From Volvox africanus (taxonomy: Eukaryota > Chlorophyta > Chlorophyceae > Chlamydomonadales > Volvocaceae): DNA of 64,000 bases. The position numbers and the translations under genes are program-made. Below the pieces are notes generated by a model that was not told the origin of the DNA, did not search any database, and saw nothing but the letters and a program-made list of their open reading frames with translations. The stretch spans positions 2,183,501 to 2,247,500 of the forward strand of contig BSDZ01000009.1 in assembly GCA_030268105.1 (NCBI GenBank), written 5' to 3'. Of the stretch, positions 1-12,283 are shown piece by piece. Every line of letters begins with the position of its first letter. The stretch's first letter is position 1.

Positions 1-202
1 AGCATGTTATACGGGTGGACCGGAGGGTCGGCGGCAGCAGGCAATAGTGCGAATGAGTTGCGTGGGGGGCAGCATGAGTGCGCAACTAACTGCGCGTGTG
101 TATTCGTTTGCGGTGTGGCTCGAATCACCGATGCAAATCTCGCTGATGCATTCTGATGGGAAAGATTGTCCAGGAAAACCGCAAAACTGTGACACCATCT
201 GT

Positions 203-441
203 GGCTATGAGCAGCACCAGCAGTGGCAGCAGCGGCAGTCGCAGCAGCGGCAGTGGCAGCAGCGGCAGCAGTGGCAGCAGCGGCAGCGGCAGCAGCGGCA
301 GCAGTGGCAGCAGCACCAGCAGTGGCAGCAGCGGCAGTGGCAGCAGTGGCAGCAGCGGCAGCGCCAGCGGCAGCAGTGGCAGCAGTGGCAGCAGCGGCAG
401 CGCCAGCGGCAGCGCCAGCAGCGGCAGCAGTGGCAGCGGCA
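203..441. repeat. imperfect CAG/CGG-type trinucleotide array
   Basis: An interrupted run of CAG, CGG and TGG triplets (units such as GCAGCGGCA and GTGGCAGCA) covers about 240 bases. Read forward it gives Ser/Gly-rich, Gln/Trp/Arg-rich or Ala-rich peptides depending on frame, and Leu/Pro-rich ones in reverse. No flanking exon structure ties it to a gene, so I treat it as a repeat and not as coding sequence. Confidence 0.75.
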
Positions 442-3400
442 CACTGTGTCGCGTCGCACCGCCGCATCACGTTTGCCGATGCCGCTCGTTTCAGTGTGAA
501 AGTCGCGCACCAGCAGATGGGCCTGTTATCGTAACAGAGCGTTTGTGTCGCGGAGGTTGAGCTGGGGACAGCCCGTGACGCCTGATAGCCTTCTTCCATG
601 TAGCTATAAGATCCCGCCGTCCTAACCGTCTTAACCGGTACTGCACGGTGGAGTCCACCGTACGCGTACGCATACACACGCACGCACGCATAGACACCTG
701 CAAACTTAGACGCATACAGGCGTTGTGCTCTCCGCTCCACATTCATGTGTACTCTGGTATCGACAAGAGGGCGGGTACCGCATGCATGCGCGGGGATGGA
801 TATGGTACGATACATATATATATCGCAGCACGTTGGGCTGCATTACCTTTTGGCTTCCCTGACACCCTTGTTTCTCATTAATGCTCCCATCTAAATGGCC
901 TTGAAGTTGACTGGGCCTTGGGGTCGGGAAAGACAGGATACGGTTGGTGGGATAGCAAGGTAAAATGGCTAGTCTCCGGCCGCGGCGGCGGACTCGTTGC
1001 AGCGACTGTTTTACACTATTTGACTCTTTGACTGGTACTTGGGTGGTGGAGCATCGATAACTGATTGCATAAATAATTGGCTGCTCTGAGATCTCAGATT
1101 TGCAGAGATGAGGTGAGATGGTCGATTTTATCCTAACTTGACACGAAGATACCGGCGCAGAGGATGGATCTATTTATATCTATCTATACATACATACGTA
1201 CATCAAGATTGGGTCCGAGCCGTGCCGTACCGACAGTTCCTAAGCAAGCTCCTCAGACGGGTCCAACCTCGCTACTTGCACTTGCCCTCTTTCCCGTACG
1301 AGTGGTTGCGCTGGCCGCTTGGATGAGGGGAACAGCCGAACAAATGCACTATTTGGGTTATATACATACCTCCTCAGGGCGGGGCTGGTGTATGATGTTT
1401 GATGCTGGCGCACGGCAGGCTCCCGTGCTAGGTGGCAAGGTGCACGTGGGTTTGTGCCATGTGCCAAATGAGGAGCCCGTACCGCTTCATTGATGACGCA
1501 GCACAGATGTGGACTCTGGCCGTCCAGATGGGGAGGTAGGGTCTTATTCCCAACTCAGGGCCGGGAACTGGCATTACATCTACACCACTCACTCACACAT
1601 ATGTATGTGATTCCTGGCGCCGGCCGGCTCGTGAATGTTTGAATCCCGGCAAAGCGGTGTGTGTGCTTGTGCGTGTATGCTTGTGTGTGTATGCGTGTGT
1701 TTTTCCAAAAGAAACTTATGCACCCGTTACGTGTTCGGCAACCCGCGGATCCAACGAGGCCGGCAGGTCCTTTGCCCTAACCTGATTTTTTAAGTCGTGC
1801 GATTCGTGATTTTCCCCGGTTGGTGGTTGGATGTTTTGTCGGACTTGGAATTTACGGGACTTACCTTATGTCCAGGGCGAGATGGTGCTGAAGGAGAGAC
1901 CATCTTGGAAAGCAAATTCAAAAGCTGGTGAAGCGGAAGTGCCTGAAAGGTGTATTTTCGTGCCCTACTTTGTGCTGTTTGTCGGTCCGTCGGTAGCGCT
2001 GCAATGCGACCAAGCCCTGCTTGTGAAGATGTAGCAGACAGCGGTCAGAGCCCACTTCTGCAATTTGAAAGCCTGTTATCTGCCTGATTTGTACGGACAA
2101 GTCATCATCTTTCGGTTTTACTCTCCCCTGCTCTCAAGAATCCGTAAGAATCCGTACTCAACGGCGATGATACCCTGCAGGACATAGCCCATTGTGGACC
2201 TGATAACGGCAAGACGGCTTCCAGCTTGCACCATGCTTTCTTTGACCACCAGGACCATGCCTGCCCTATCGGGATGGTATTTGGTATACATTGTGGATAG
2301 TACCAATGTTTGTTCTTTATTTTGGCGTTTATGGCTTTACCGCTGCTTTACGTTTAGCTTTTATAGTAGTACGGCGGACCCAACGGCATACAGCTCTTTT
2401 ATGGCCGTTCGCTTTGCATTAAATACAACCAATCCAAGGATGGCTGATCCGCATACAAATGCAACCTTTCCGGCTGGTGTTCATACTCTTTCCTTAATGA
2501 AGTCGCTGCTTGAAGAATAGGTGCCTTACATCCGCGCAGATTATAGGCACCAGGGGTCCATCCAAACCTTGACGTGACCGTGATGACATATGAAGCAACG
2601 ATATCCGTCCTCCACTCTCTCATCCCGCATATAGCGACGATGCATATAACAATGCGGGATCAAGCAATATGCCATCTGCATCAAGACAAGACAAGATAAG
2701 AAATATTCACTTGCACCAACAGATTCTTGCCCCCATGGCCAACGGTCAAAAGGTGAAGACCCCTCCCATCTCCCTGACCTTCTTCTCAGAGCTCCTCATG
2801 TAACCGGCGCGCCGTCCCACCCGCGCTTCACTCTGGATTGCGGGAAGGCGGAAAAACGATACAAACTACACATGCCAGCAATGCGTTCAGCTCCATCTTC
2901 TTCCTGAGACCCGTCCTCCTCCGCCACAGGATTGCACGCGCCGCGCAGTGACATATCGCAGGAAGAACCCTAAACCCTCTAAAGCACCCCAAGAAATCCC
3001 ACGCTCCAACCCACCACACACCGAACGTTTAAAACTGGTGGCCCACGACCTGGCCAAGCTTTCATCCTCATCCCCTTCTCCACACGCCAGCGCACACGCA
3101 CGCATATGCTGCCAACCTGCATGTGCGTTGCAACTATGTACAAAAATCATGTGATTGACTGCTGCCTGGTTAGTCATTACCTCACACTTAACATCACCTC
3201 CACCTCCACCTCCACCACCACCAATACGGCTATATTATACCCACGGCCTCCGAGGCTACACTTGTTCTGTTCCCGGTTGACGGTTACTCAACTGACACCC
3301 AGAGAGGACAAAGAGCCTTAATAGAGCAAGCTCCCGAACATGTCACCGTGCACGAACCGAATGACATCGTAAGCTTAAGTAAAAAGCTTGGCCAGCCGCC

Positions 3401-3832
3401 AACCATCATATCATCAGACTTGATCGAGTCACAAGGTAGCACTTCTTCAGTCACGCATTGATGCCGTGTCGAATGGTGGTTATAGGTTATTGATACCGGG
3501 GAAGCCCAAGGCTAGGCTCTCTCCGCAACAAATCCGAGACCAACGTCATCCTACCACACCACAGCGTCTTTTGTGCAGCTGTGCGCAGGCTTAGGACGGC
3601 AAGGATGTCAGCGGTTTCAGCAAGGCGGGTGGCTGCGGCGGCGGGGCTCAGAAGGGGTGTCGAGCTTGCGCTTGCGGCCCACGGCCCGCCACCTTGGCCC
3701 GATACCCGATGTTGCACGAGCAACTCGAGGCATTCCCCTCATGCTTTGTTGGTCGATCGTAGACCAGGACATACATAATGCAACAAGTTGAATGTTGGAA
3801 TTGACCCTTCCAGCTGTCACATTGTGAAGTCA

Positions 3833-3861
3833 CGACCGACCGACCGACCGACCGACCGACC
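3833..3861. repeat. GACC tetranucleotide microsatellite
   Basis: About seven tandem copies of a GACC/CGAC tetranucleotide. No gene context. Confidence 0.85.
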
Positions 3862-4709
3862 AATAATATCACGACACTGATTGGTCGGATGCCGTCCCGT
3901 ACCACCGTTGGGGGTTCTGAGGTAAAAGGCGCACACTTCAGTACATACATACACAGTACAGGGATTACTAACCCCATGCAATATACTAAAAAAACACGTG
4001 ATTCAGTGCTTGAACGCTTTCAGTTTGCAATTCTGGACATCGCACCGCACAGGGAAAGCGCAACATATGCCACAATGGCTTAGTACTTATTGCCAGTGCC
4101 GGTAGTCAACCAGGCATCATCCATGCAGTTATGGCGCACACGTCCATAATTATAAAAAGCTATCAAAGCTAGGGTCGCACTGTAGCAATTCATTCCGCCC
4201 GCGGCTCAGGGCGGTGAGAAAAGGACGCCAATACGTGTTTCGCTTTCTCGCGGCTTCACCAGGAGGGTGGATGAAGCAAAACGTCCGCAAGGGATATTAT
4301 TCCGGACATCCGCGCCATTTCTAGGGAGGGCTGACCGCCAACATCCAACCGGGCATATGGTGCGGGGACCACACTCGGTATGCCCACAGGCCGGCAACAT
4401 GGCGAAACCATGGCTAACTAACGAAGAGCCCACGCGCGGAGGAAAATATGGTCCAGCGCACGCATATCCTCTCATCACGCTTCGAACCGTCCTTCACATT
4501 TCCCATCCCCATCCCACCCCACACACAAGCCGTCGGCTTGCCCCCCATATGATGTCCCCGATAACCGACTTTGCGGTTTCCTTCCTACTCAGCCCTCGGC
4601 AGGGGGCGCTAAGGTGTAAGGCCCCACCTGTGTGCTCGCGTCACTTCCCTGCATTGAGGCTATAGCTTTGTTCTCTATATACAGCTGTACTGCAATTGCC
4701 CACTGATCC

Positions 4710-7700
4710 TCAAGCCCTCCGAAACACAGCCGCTCCGGAACCAAGCACCCGCGCCTTGATCTTATTGTCAATGGCGAGGAGCTCGGCTCGAAGGCCGTCC
4801 TGCAAATCCGCTAGCACCGCGCCGCCACCGCCGGCAGCGGCACCACCTAGGCGATTCTCCCCGGCATTGGCGTCGGTGCCGCTGCCGAAGCGCGGCGACG
4901 GTGATTGACGCGGTTGGCTGCCGTCCTCACTGCCAACGGTGGTCGCGCTGGCGGCGGCATAACGGGGCTCCGCCAACGCCGCTCCCCGTACTTGCCGTTT
5001 GCGAGCGCCCAGCACTGCAAGTACCTCCATATGCAGCGCAGCCTCCTCGTGAGCCCGCCGTTGCCGTTGCGCAGACGTCAGGTTGGCCGCGCCTTCGCCT
5101 CCGCCATCCTCATGATTGGCCGCGTTCCAGCTAGGGTTCCCTGAAGCGAGGTCAGAACTCAGGGTCCGCTTCCGTGCCGTCCCCGGCGAGCTGCCGCGGC
5201 AGCCACTGCTGCCATTGCCTTTGGATCCGCGGCGTTTGGAGGCTGGCCGCATGGTCAGCTCTGCCAGCTCCGCCAGCTTGGTACGGATGCGGGCCTCAAC
5301 CTCCGCCAACGCGTCAGCCGCTGCCGAGGTATGGTCGGCAGCGGCGGAGTACATCCCGTCGCCACTGCCGCCGCCGGTGGCAATTTTGCCGGCCGGCGGC
5401 GGCAGGGGCCGCGGCGGCGCCTCAGCTTCTATTGCTGCTACGCGCTGCACCAGGTCCAGGTGAAGCTGCTTCAGCTCCAGATGCTTCCGATCGATGGCCT
5501 GTGGGACAGTGAGCAATGGTGTTTCGCGTCCCCATAAGATGACATAAGGATTTAGGAACACACATTTTCTGCTGTGGCTACTGCATGCCACATTCAAATT
5601 AGATGCCTACATTTTCTGCTTGCCCGACCTGTCATTTAATGACTCCTCACTGCAGGTTCTACATGCAGAGCCAAAAGGTCGACAAGATCGGCTTTTACCT
5701 TAACGCAATGCAAATGATAATATCGATATTAGGATTGGGTCATAACCAAACAAAAATAACTTGAGAAAGTTTGACCACCAGGGAGGGTAACTGGAGGACA
5801 CTGCACGCACTTGTCTTCGAGGGTCCGCTCTCGGTGTTGGAGCATCCCGGGCGGAGGTGGCGGTGGCGGCAGCGGCGGCATCAAATGCAGAACCTCCCGG
5901 CGTCGACGCCGCTGCGGTGGTGGCAGGCTCCACATTGCCGTCGGCGCTTTTGACGACTCTTCGCCCACTAGGGCCGCCATCCCTTCCGCCAGCGTTATCT
6001 GCTGTTGCTGGTTTCGTTCCTGACGACGCAAGTGGTGCTGGCGCTTCCGCCGATACGACATCTGCATCAGACTCCGCGCCGTCCTTTGCGATGTATGACA
6101 AATGCGACATGATACGGCCCACCTGGTTCGCCAGCATCTCCAGGTCCAGCTTCCGCCTGGCAGTCGGTCGCGCTGCCCCGTCGAGGGCAGACGCTGCCCC
6201 GTCAGCTGCGGCGGTAGCACCCTGCGGCACCGCTGCTGATGCAGAGCTCGGCCCTGGAGCCCCCCGCGGTAAAACATCCAGTTTTTGATTATGGTCACTG
6301 CCGCTTCCCGCAACGGCTTGCGGCGGAAGCGGCAGCCTGGAGCGCTTTGGCAGCTGCAGTGGTATTATCGGCCATTGCACGCTGCTGGCACCGGCGCCAT
6401 CACCACCACGAAGCGGCGATATGCAGGCGCTAGCTGCACTGTACGACGTCGCCATCACCGGGCCCACTATGTGCACGCGGTGCGGTCGAAGGAGCGCAGA
6501 GGAGCCGCCCAACGCAAGGTCATCAATCGATGACTCACGTTTTTCAGCCGCCACCGCCACCGCCACCGCTACAGCGTCCTCCGAACCTCCATCGCCGCTG
6601 GGACACCAGTCCCTCGGCCGGGAGCTATGCACTGGCGGCGCACGTCGTGCCGTCGTGGCGGCGCTCACATCGCTGGCGAGGCTCTCCAGCAACATGGACG
6701 GAATCGAATCTGGTAACCCGTACATCCGAGCTCCTGCCGCCACGGATACCGCCACCGCGCCATAGTCGCCGCTGGTGGTGGGCGCGTCTTCCTCCTCCTC
6801 CGCCAATGCCGGGGCTGCTGTTATAATGCTGACATTGCTGATCTGACTGACTCCATTAGACGTGCCCTCGCCACCGCCATGACCCCCCGCCGGCCGCCCC
6901 GGGACATCGCCGTTTCCTGACTTGGTGGGCTGTGGCAATTGGGGCATTATGAACGGCCAGCCGCCGCCATGTAACGCCGCCGCGGCGGTAGCGATTGACA
7001 GGCCCACAGGGCCCGGAGCCGAATCCTGAATGACTGCACCGCTGATAGGATGGCTTGGCGAAGACGGCGCGTCTGAGTGTACATCACCAACACCAGAATT
7101 GTTACCACCGCCGCCTTGGGTGGAACTTACAGCCGAACGCATGGCGAGGCCATGGGTTGGTGGCGGCGGTGATGGGGAAGGCTTGTAGCCGCGGCCCTGG
7201 ATGCACAGAGCAGCATTTTGGTCCCATGGACCTCGCGGTGTGCGCACATCGGGTGCAATCATCTGGCGCTGGAACCTGCGTATGGGTCACAGGTAGGGCT
7301 CATGGGTAAGCGGCCAGTGCATAGGTTTCCAAGACGTTTTGCACGGGGTCACAGACGGGAATGCTGAGCAGGTTTGTGGAGGTCAGGAGTAGGAGAAGTA
7401 GCGGCATGACATGTATCGGTGTAACTCGTTTGGAAAGCGGGACGCAAACCGACAGACCGACGGACAAACAGACAGCGTCTCCGCTTACCTTCTGCGTTCC
7501 TGATTACTGCAAAGGGAAGGCTCCATCGTTAGCAGCCCCCGTGCCGCCGACACCGAGCCTGCCACGAGAGGTGGTGCTGCCGCTTCTGAGAGCACGTCTC
7601 CCGCGACTGGGCGGTCCTCCTCAGGCGGAGATCGCTCCCGAGAAGCCTGCTCCGCTGCCAGGTCAATACATCCGGATCGAGAATGCGTCTGCATGACCTG

Positions 7701-10700
7701 AGAAACAGACTGGGGCGTGTAGCCACGGCGCTGGCGATTTGCAGATCCTGCGCGTGACATACCGGGGGCAGCAACCACGCCGGTGGTGGCAGCGCCATCA
7801 GGCGCCGTGTTGCTGACCACAGGGCTTGGAATTGCCCAGCCAGCGATCGCGCGTACGAGCCTGGGCAGCGCGCCACCGGGGTTGCCCACGCCGCGACCGC
7901 TGGGAGAACTAAGGAGCCCGCCACCGTCGCTATCGACAGATTGTGCCTGTGACGCCACCCCTGTGCCTGTGCCTGTGGCTGCGACTGCACCCTTGGAGAT
8001 GGCCGCGTCACCCTCAGATGCCCATGCGACACCTGGTGGCATTAGGGTTGGGCTTCTCGATGTGGCCATAAGAACCACTGGGGGCTTTTGCTGTGGTGCC
8101 GCTGCCGCTGCCGTCGCCGCTGAAACCCAGGACCTGAGGGTCGAGTCGGCGGCAGCACTTCCTGGCCGCTGCTGCGATTTTGACTGTGATATGGTGCCCC
8201 AGGTGTTGGCGGCGGCAGCGCCCGTGGCGACTGCAGCGGTCCCGTCCCTGGCACTAGCGATACGGGGGTGCTTGGGCGGGGTTTGCTGCTGCTCATATCC
8301 GTCAGGACTTGGTTGGAAAAGTGAGTCGTTCGCGGGATATGAAGGCCGTTGCTGCGTTTCTGCCCCTGCCGTGGGCGATCGAATGCTGCCGCGGGTGTAC
8401 GGCAAGTCTCCTAACATGATGGGAGAGGCTTGGAGACTGCCGCCGCCGTCACCGTTCGCGCTGGCCCCGGTGACAGCTGCAGCGGCGCCTACTTGGCCGC
8501 CGCTGACACGACGTGGTGGATGCGGCGGCGACGACGGCCGTCCACTGACGCTGCAAGCCCCACCATAAGACTTATCAGGCCGTGTCGCCGCTAGCGACTG
8601 GGATCGTGATGACTGCGCCCGGTTACTGGCCCCGCTGGGCCCCATTACTAAGGCCTCGAGGTCACGAGAAATGCATGGCTGAATCGGTATGGGCCCTCCA
8701 CCAATGCCGCCACCACCCGCCGCGACCTCATACACTTCACCAATTGATGATGTCACGGATATCTGTCGTACATCGTCCGTGATTGGCCCCGCTGTGCTCA
8801 TCACGACAACCCCCCCAGTTTCCGGCTCAAGCCAACTGTGCGACGATGCTAAGAATGGCACGCCGCCACCGCCACCACCGTTGCTACCAGCACGCACTCC
8901 GCGACCGGAAAGTTTATTTGCCGACCACCGCCGCCGCTGACGCGGCGGCTGCGTGAGACCTCCAAGACCAGGCGCCGCCGCCACCGCCGCTACTGCCGGT
9001 GGCGAGCCTGGTTCCACAGAGCTGCACCGCCCGTCCAAAACGATCCACGGGTCACAACCGCCGCCGCCTGCAGTCCCTTGCAGGCCAGTAATGGATGGTG
9101 AGGCGATATACCCAATCGCATATCCAGCTGCGGCCACAGTTGATAAAAGGCTGTTGCGGCTGCTGTTGCGAGACGGCACCATCACGGCAACTGCTCGACT
9201 TCTGCGCCCCGAAACCAAACCGTCATCTGTGCCGTTGCGCTGCTGACCGCTGGCCAATGCAAGCAGCGACGGGGGCAGATGGCCCTGGGCCCCGTGCCCC
9301 GCATGCACACTTGCAGAGCTAGGCACACGCGATGCTCCACCGGGGCGCAGGCCTAGGGAAAAGGCAAAGGGCAAGTAACCTGGCTTCAAAAGCGGGCCCG
9401 GTTAGGAAGTACTGATTGAGGAGCAAGAATCTAAGATATGTAAGGGGGCGCCGCCAAGAGGGCGGAAACGCAACAGACAAGCTACGTGAAGCGAATGATC
9501 ATAAAGGAGTAAACGGAGCGCAACGGCGTCAGCATGAAGATTAGTACAGACAGATGACAAAGCAGTCATCTAGGAGCCATCTCCATGTACAGATGTCTGT
9601 AACCATCTGTTCAGACCCAATCACCACCTTAGCAACACACAAGGAAGCTGGGAACGCAGGGACGCACCGTTGGATCGTCGCTCGAGTGAATTGATCACCG
9701 CAGATGCCGTCCCGGCGCCCCCTTTGGCGTCATTTCCGTTACCCGGGTTGCTGGTGCGGCTGTATCTCTGCGCAGATCCACAAGGTGGAGGTAGGCCCAG
9801 GACTGCTTGAGCGGCCGACTGCGGAGCGTGTCGATGAATGGAGGGCACATAAGAAAGTAAGTCAAACGAGATTGTCGCGATATCACGTGATATTAATGTC
9901 AGCTTAGTGAGAGAGGGGGTGTCCGACGTGAGAGGAGAGGAGAGGAGACTCGTAGCAGCAGAAGCAGGGGCAGCGCTGGCGGCCTGAGTAGGATGTGACC
10001 CACATTACAAATGGACCTACCGTCCCCATCTGCCGAGATGCCATGAGCAGCTTCTTTCGATGACCAGGCGGAATGGTGGTGCCCGTGTGGGCAGTGATGG
10101 CTTCCAGATCCGTGTCGGTGAGGCAGGACAGCAGATCCCAATCTATTTCCAGAGCGAAGGGATCGGACATGAGCATACAAGATTTACGGTGGTGACGGTG
10201 ATTTCCTTCCAGCGTGTGGGCTAAAAAACGTTTGTTGGAGGACTTGTCATAACCCGGGTGAAGAGGAGGATTTCTGGAAAGCAATTGCCCGAATCCTGCG
10301 TTGCTTTTGAGCTGGCACTGACAGGTGATGATTCCCTAAATGAGATTTCGCATCGGCGCTGATTGATTCGGGGCTGCTCAGCCAGGGAGCTCGAGGCGAG
10401 AGCTTGAGTGTGTTTCCAGGTAATAAAGTGCTTCAATTCGTCGCTGTGGTAAAGGCTCATCCGGTACTGTTTGCGACATGGCATCGTGCTAGAGACGAGG
10501 GAAAGATTATGTGGTAGCCTCCGCCGCAAGCAAAACAGGATTCGCAAGGCGTGTGTCCATCTGTGCGATTGACTTGTCTGCTCTTGCCTTACCGCTGAAT
10601 CCCGCGTCCTCAAACGCCTCTGCATACTGTGGAAGCCCAATCTCTTGCAGCCACGCATGAGCGGCACCCCGAGTTGAAAAGGCTGATGCCGGAAGTGGTT

Positions 10701-10929
10701 CTGCAAAAGCAAGTTAAATCGGTCAAGCCGCGGAAGGTAATATCCGTAAGCAGCTGACCGAGGGGTATCAGAATTATGCAGGTTAGCTCATCGTATAGCT
10801 CCTGCGAAGAAAGGGCTGCGTGCCGAAGCGTAAACGCAGGGCGCACAGACGGTTGACTTTCTACTCTGGCCTACCCTCAATGTCAGACAACGTCCGCACT
10901 TGTCCGTTCTTGCTGAACAAGCAACCCAT
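4710..10929 (-). CDS. SAM-domain protein with predicted lipid-anchored N terminus
   Basis: Seven exons in consistent phase: 10929-10875, 10700-10593, 10142-10021, 9818-9668, 9352-7489, 7275-5811 and 5498-4710. They sum to 4554 nt, or 1517 residues. The protein starts MGCLFSKNG: Gly2 with Ser6 and Lys7 fits N-myristoylation, and Cys3 fits palmitoylation, so attachment to a membrane is likely. Residues 33-92 form a SAM domain, with WLQEIGLPQYAEAF in exon 2 and TDTDLEAI then GHRKKLL in exon 3. SAM domains are helical bundles that oligomerise or bind partners. Residues 100-1250 are Ala/Gly/Ser/Pro-rich without a recognised fold. Exon 7 opens with a helical, coiled-coil-like stretch (AIDRKHLELKQLHLDLVQRV) and ends in another charged helix. 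The total length being divisible by three and the matching phases support the model. A scaffold role is inference. I know of no named homologue. Confidence 0.72.
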
Positions 10930-11676
10930 CTCCAAGCCATATAGATAGCAACGCAGCTACTGCAGCTGCTATCGGGCAAGGCACATGCACCGAGTCACTT
11001 GGCACTTTGAAGTAATTCTAGCCATTTTTCCTCAAAACAAAAACAGAAATACATATGTTTTAGATGCATACGTCCATTGTTGCTGTGTTAGCGATAACTT
11101 CAGTGCTAGTCGGGTGCTCGGGTCCAAATTACAACTCATCCAAATCAACTTCCGAGTGATATCATGTGATGGACTGCTGCTGAGGAATGGTGAGCTCATG
11201 ATGTAGGTCGCAGCTCGCAGGTGGATCGGTTAGCCTGGTGAAATACGGCATCCTCACACAATGACACATTATGCTCGCCGTTGGATTTACCCTTGTAAAG
11301 AAGGGAGATATCCTCAATAACAAAAATAAGTGGAATTTGGTCCTTACCTGTAAGGCACTGCAACTCTGATTAAAAGTCAGCTGCTATCCACGTCTGGCTT
11401 GAATTAAATGTCTCAAATGATGCTTAAACATACTCCATATAAGGCTATGCTGGCACGGCAGCGTTGCAGGTAACATTTTTCTCGACGCGCTGTCAGCCGC
11501 CGCAGCACACAGCATATTGCTTCATTTTGCCTCTGCGCTGTCCAACATAGTACAACTGTTTTTGCGGATCATTTCTTTGGCTTGACTCCTTTGTTTGTGG
11601 GCTTGCCCCTTTACCCTCTAATAGGTCCCTTCCACTGGTGCAATGCTCGGCATCGACTGTTGAACCCAAAGCGTAC
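10930..11676. other. spacer upstream of the SAM gene
   Basis: No exon was recognised. The stretch should contain the 5' untranslated region and promoter of the minus-strand SAM gene. No TATA-like element could be placed with confidence. Confidence 0.4.
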
Positions 11677-11873
11677 GCATCACCACGAGAGCGTGTGTCA
11701 CGCGATACAGCTCCGGACGGCCCCAAATCCGTGCCGGTACAATCCCGTAGCTTCCGGCGGGGTCCAGGTCAGTCGCGGCGTCCTGCAGGGCGTTGTTAGG
11801 TAGCTTGGCGGCGAGCTTCGGCGAAGGAGTTTGGGTTCGTCTTCGGCGGGGTCGCATGGAAAATACCTCCACC
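11677..11873 (-). CDS. orphan exon with half an Alba/SpoVS-like domain, in inverted orientation
   Basis: Read on the minus strand, this exon runs from an acceptor near 11874 (or from an ATG at 11857) to a GTACGC donor after 11677, leaving phase 1. The key stretch, IVPARIWGRPELYRVTHAL, resembles in pattern the segment VRMDMVGTDALYRGLSAL of the plus-strand gene at 12284-13939. That gene's first visible exon begins in the complementary phase, with two leftover bases, and encodes only the C-terminal part of a first Alba/SpoVS-like repeat. Conceptually the two pieces make one complete repeat, but they lie on opposite strands. Either a local inversion (real or from assembly) separated them, or this is a separate minus-strand paralogue. 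The domain similarity was judged by eye. Confidence 0.35.
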
Positions 11874-12283
11874 CTATCACGGCTTTAGCAGCGCTATCTT
11901 GGGAATCGCCCCGCCTTCTTTCCTGAAGTAATTCAGCAGCAGGGAAGTATAGCTTTTTTCACTGTTTGACGAGCCGCCACCACTTCCAAGGCCGCCGTCA
12001 TTTGCCGCTGATTAGGATGTCTCGTCGTCGCTTCTGGACCCATATCCTTAGGATAAGCCCGAGGGCTGAAACGGCGAGTGATAGCCAGCCGCTGTCGCGC
12101 CCCACCCAGTATGATCTATGCACCGCACTGTCCCTTCAGCACCGTCCGTCCATCCCTGACCCCGCCTCGGCCTCGCCCCAGCTGTTGCCACCTTCCTGAA
12201 CTGGGCAAATATCCTTCTGGTCCGTAAGCTCCCCATTCTCATCTTTACACACACACACACACACTTAATTGGCGTCTATGCAG

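Larger units (their letters stand above)
1..4709. other. gene-poor, repeat-bearing stretch
   Basis: No convincing exon series was found on either strand. The open frames here are short, lack matching splice sites and resemble no family I recognise. The stretch holds the imperfect CAG/GGC array near its left end, TG- and CA-rich patches (about 1655-1700), a CTCCAC run near 3201-3220 and a short GACC array. It probably includes the 3' untranslated and downstream region of the minus-strand SAM gene that ends at 4710. Confidence 0.5.

Noticed and set aside
2966..2985. CCCTAAACCCT-like motif resembling telomere repeat
   Set aside because: Only about one and a half units; not an interstitial telomere array.
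7783..8568. Plus-strand 261-codon frame
   Set aside because: Antisense shadow of the large SAM-gene exon 9352-7489.
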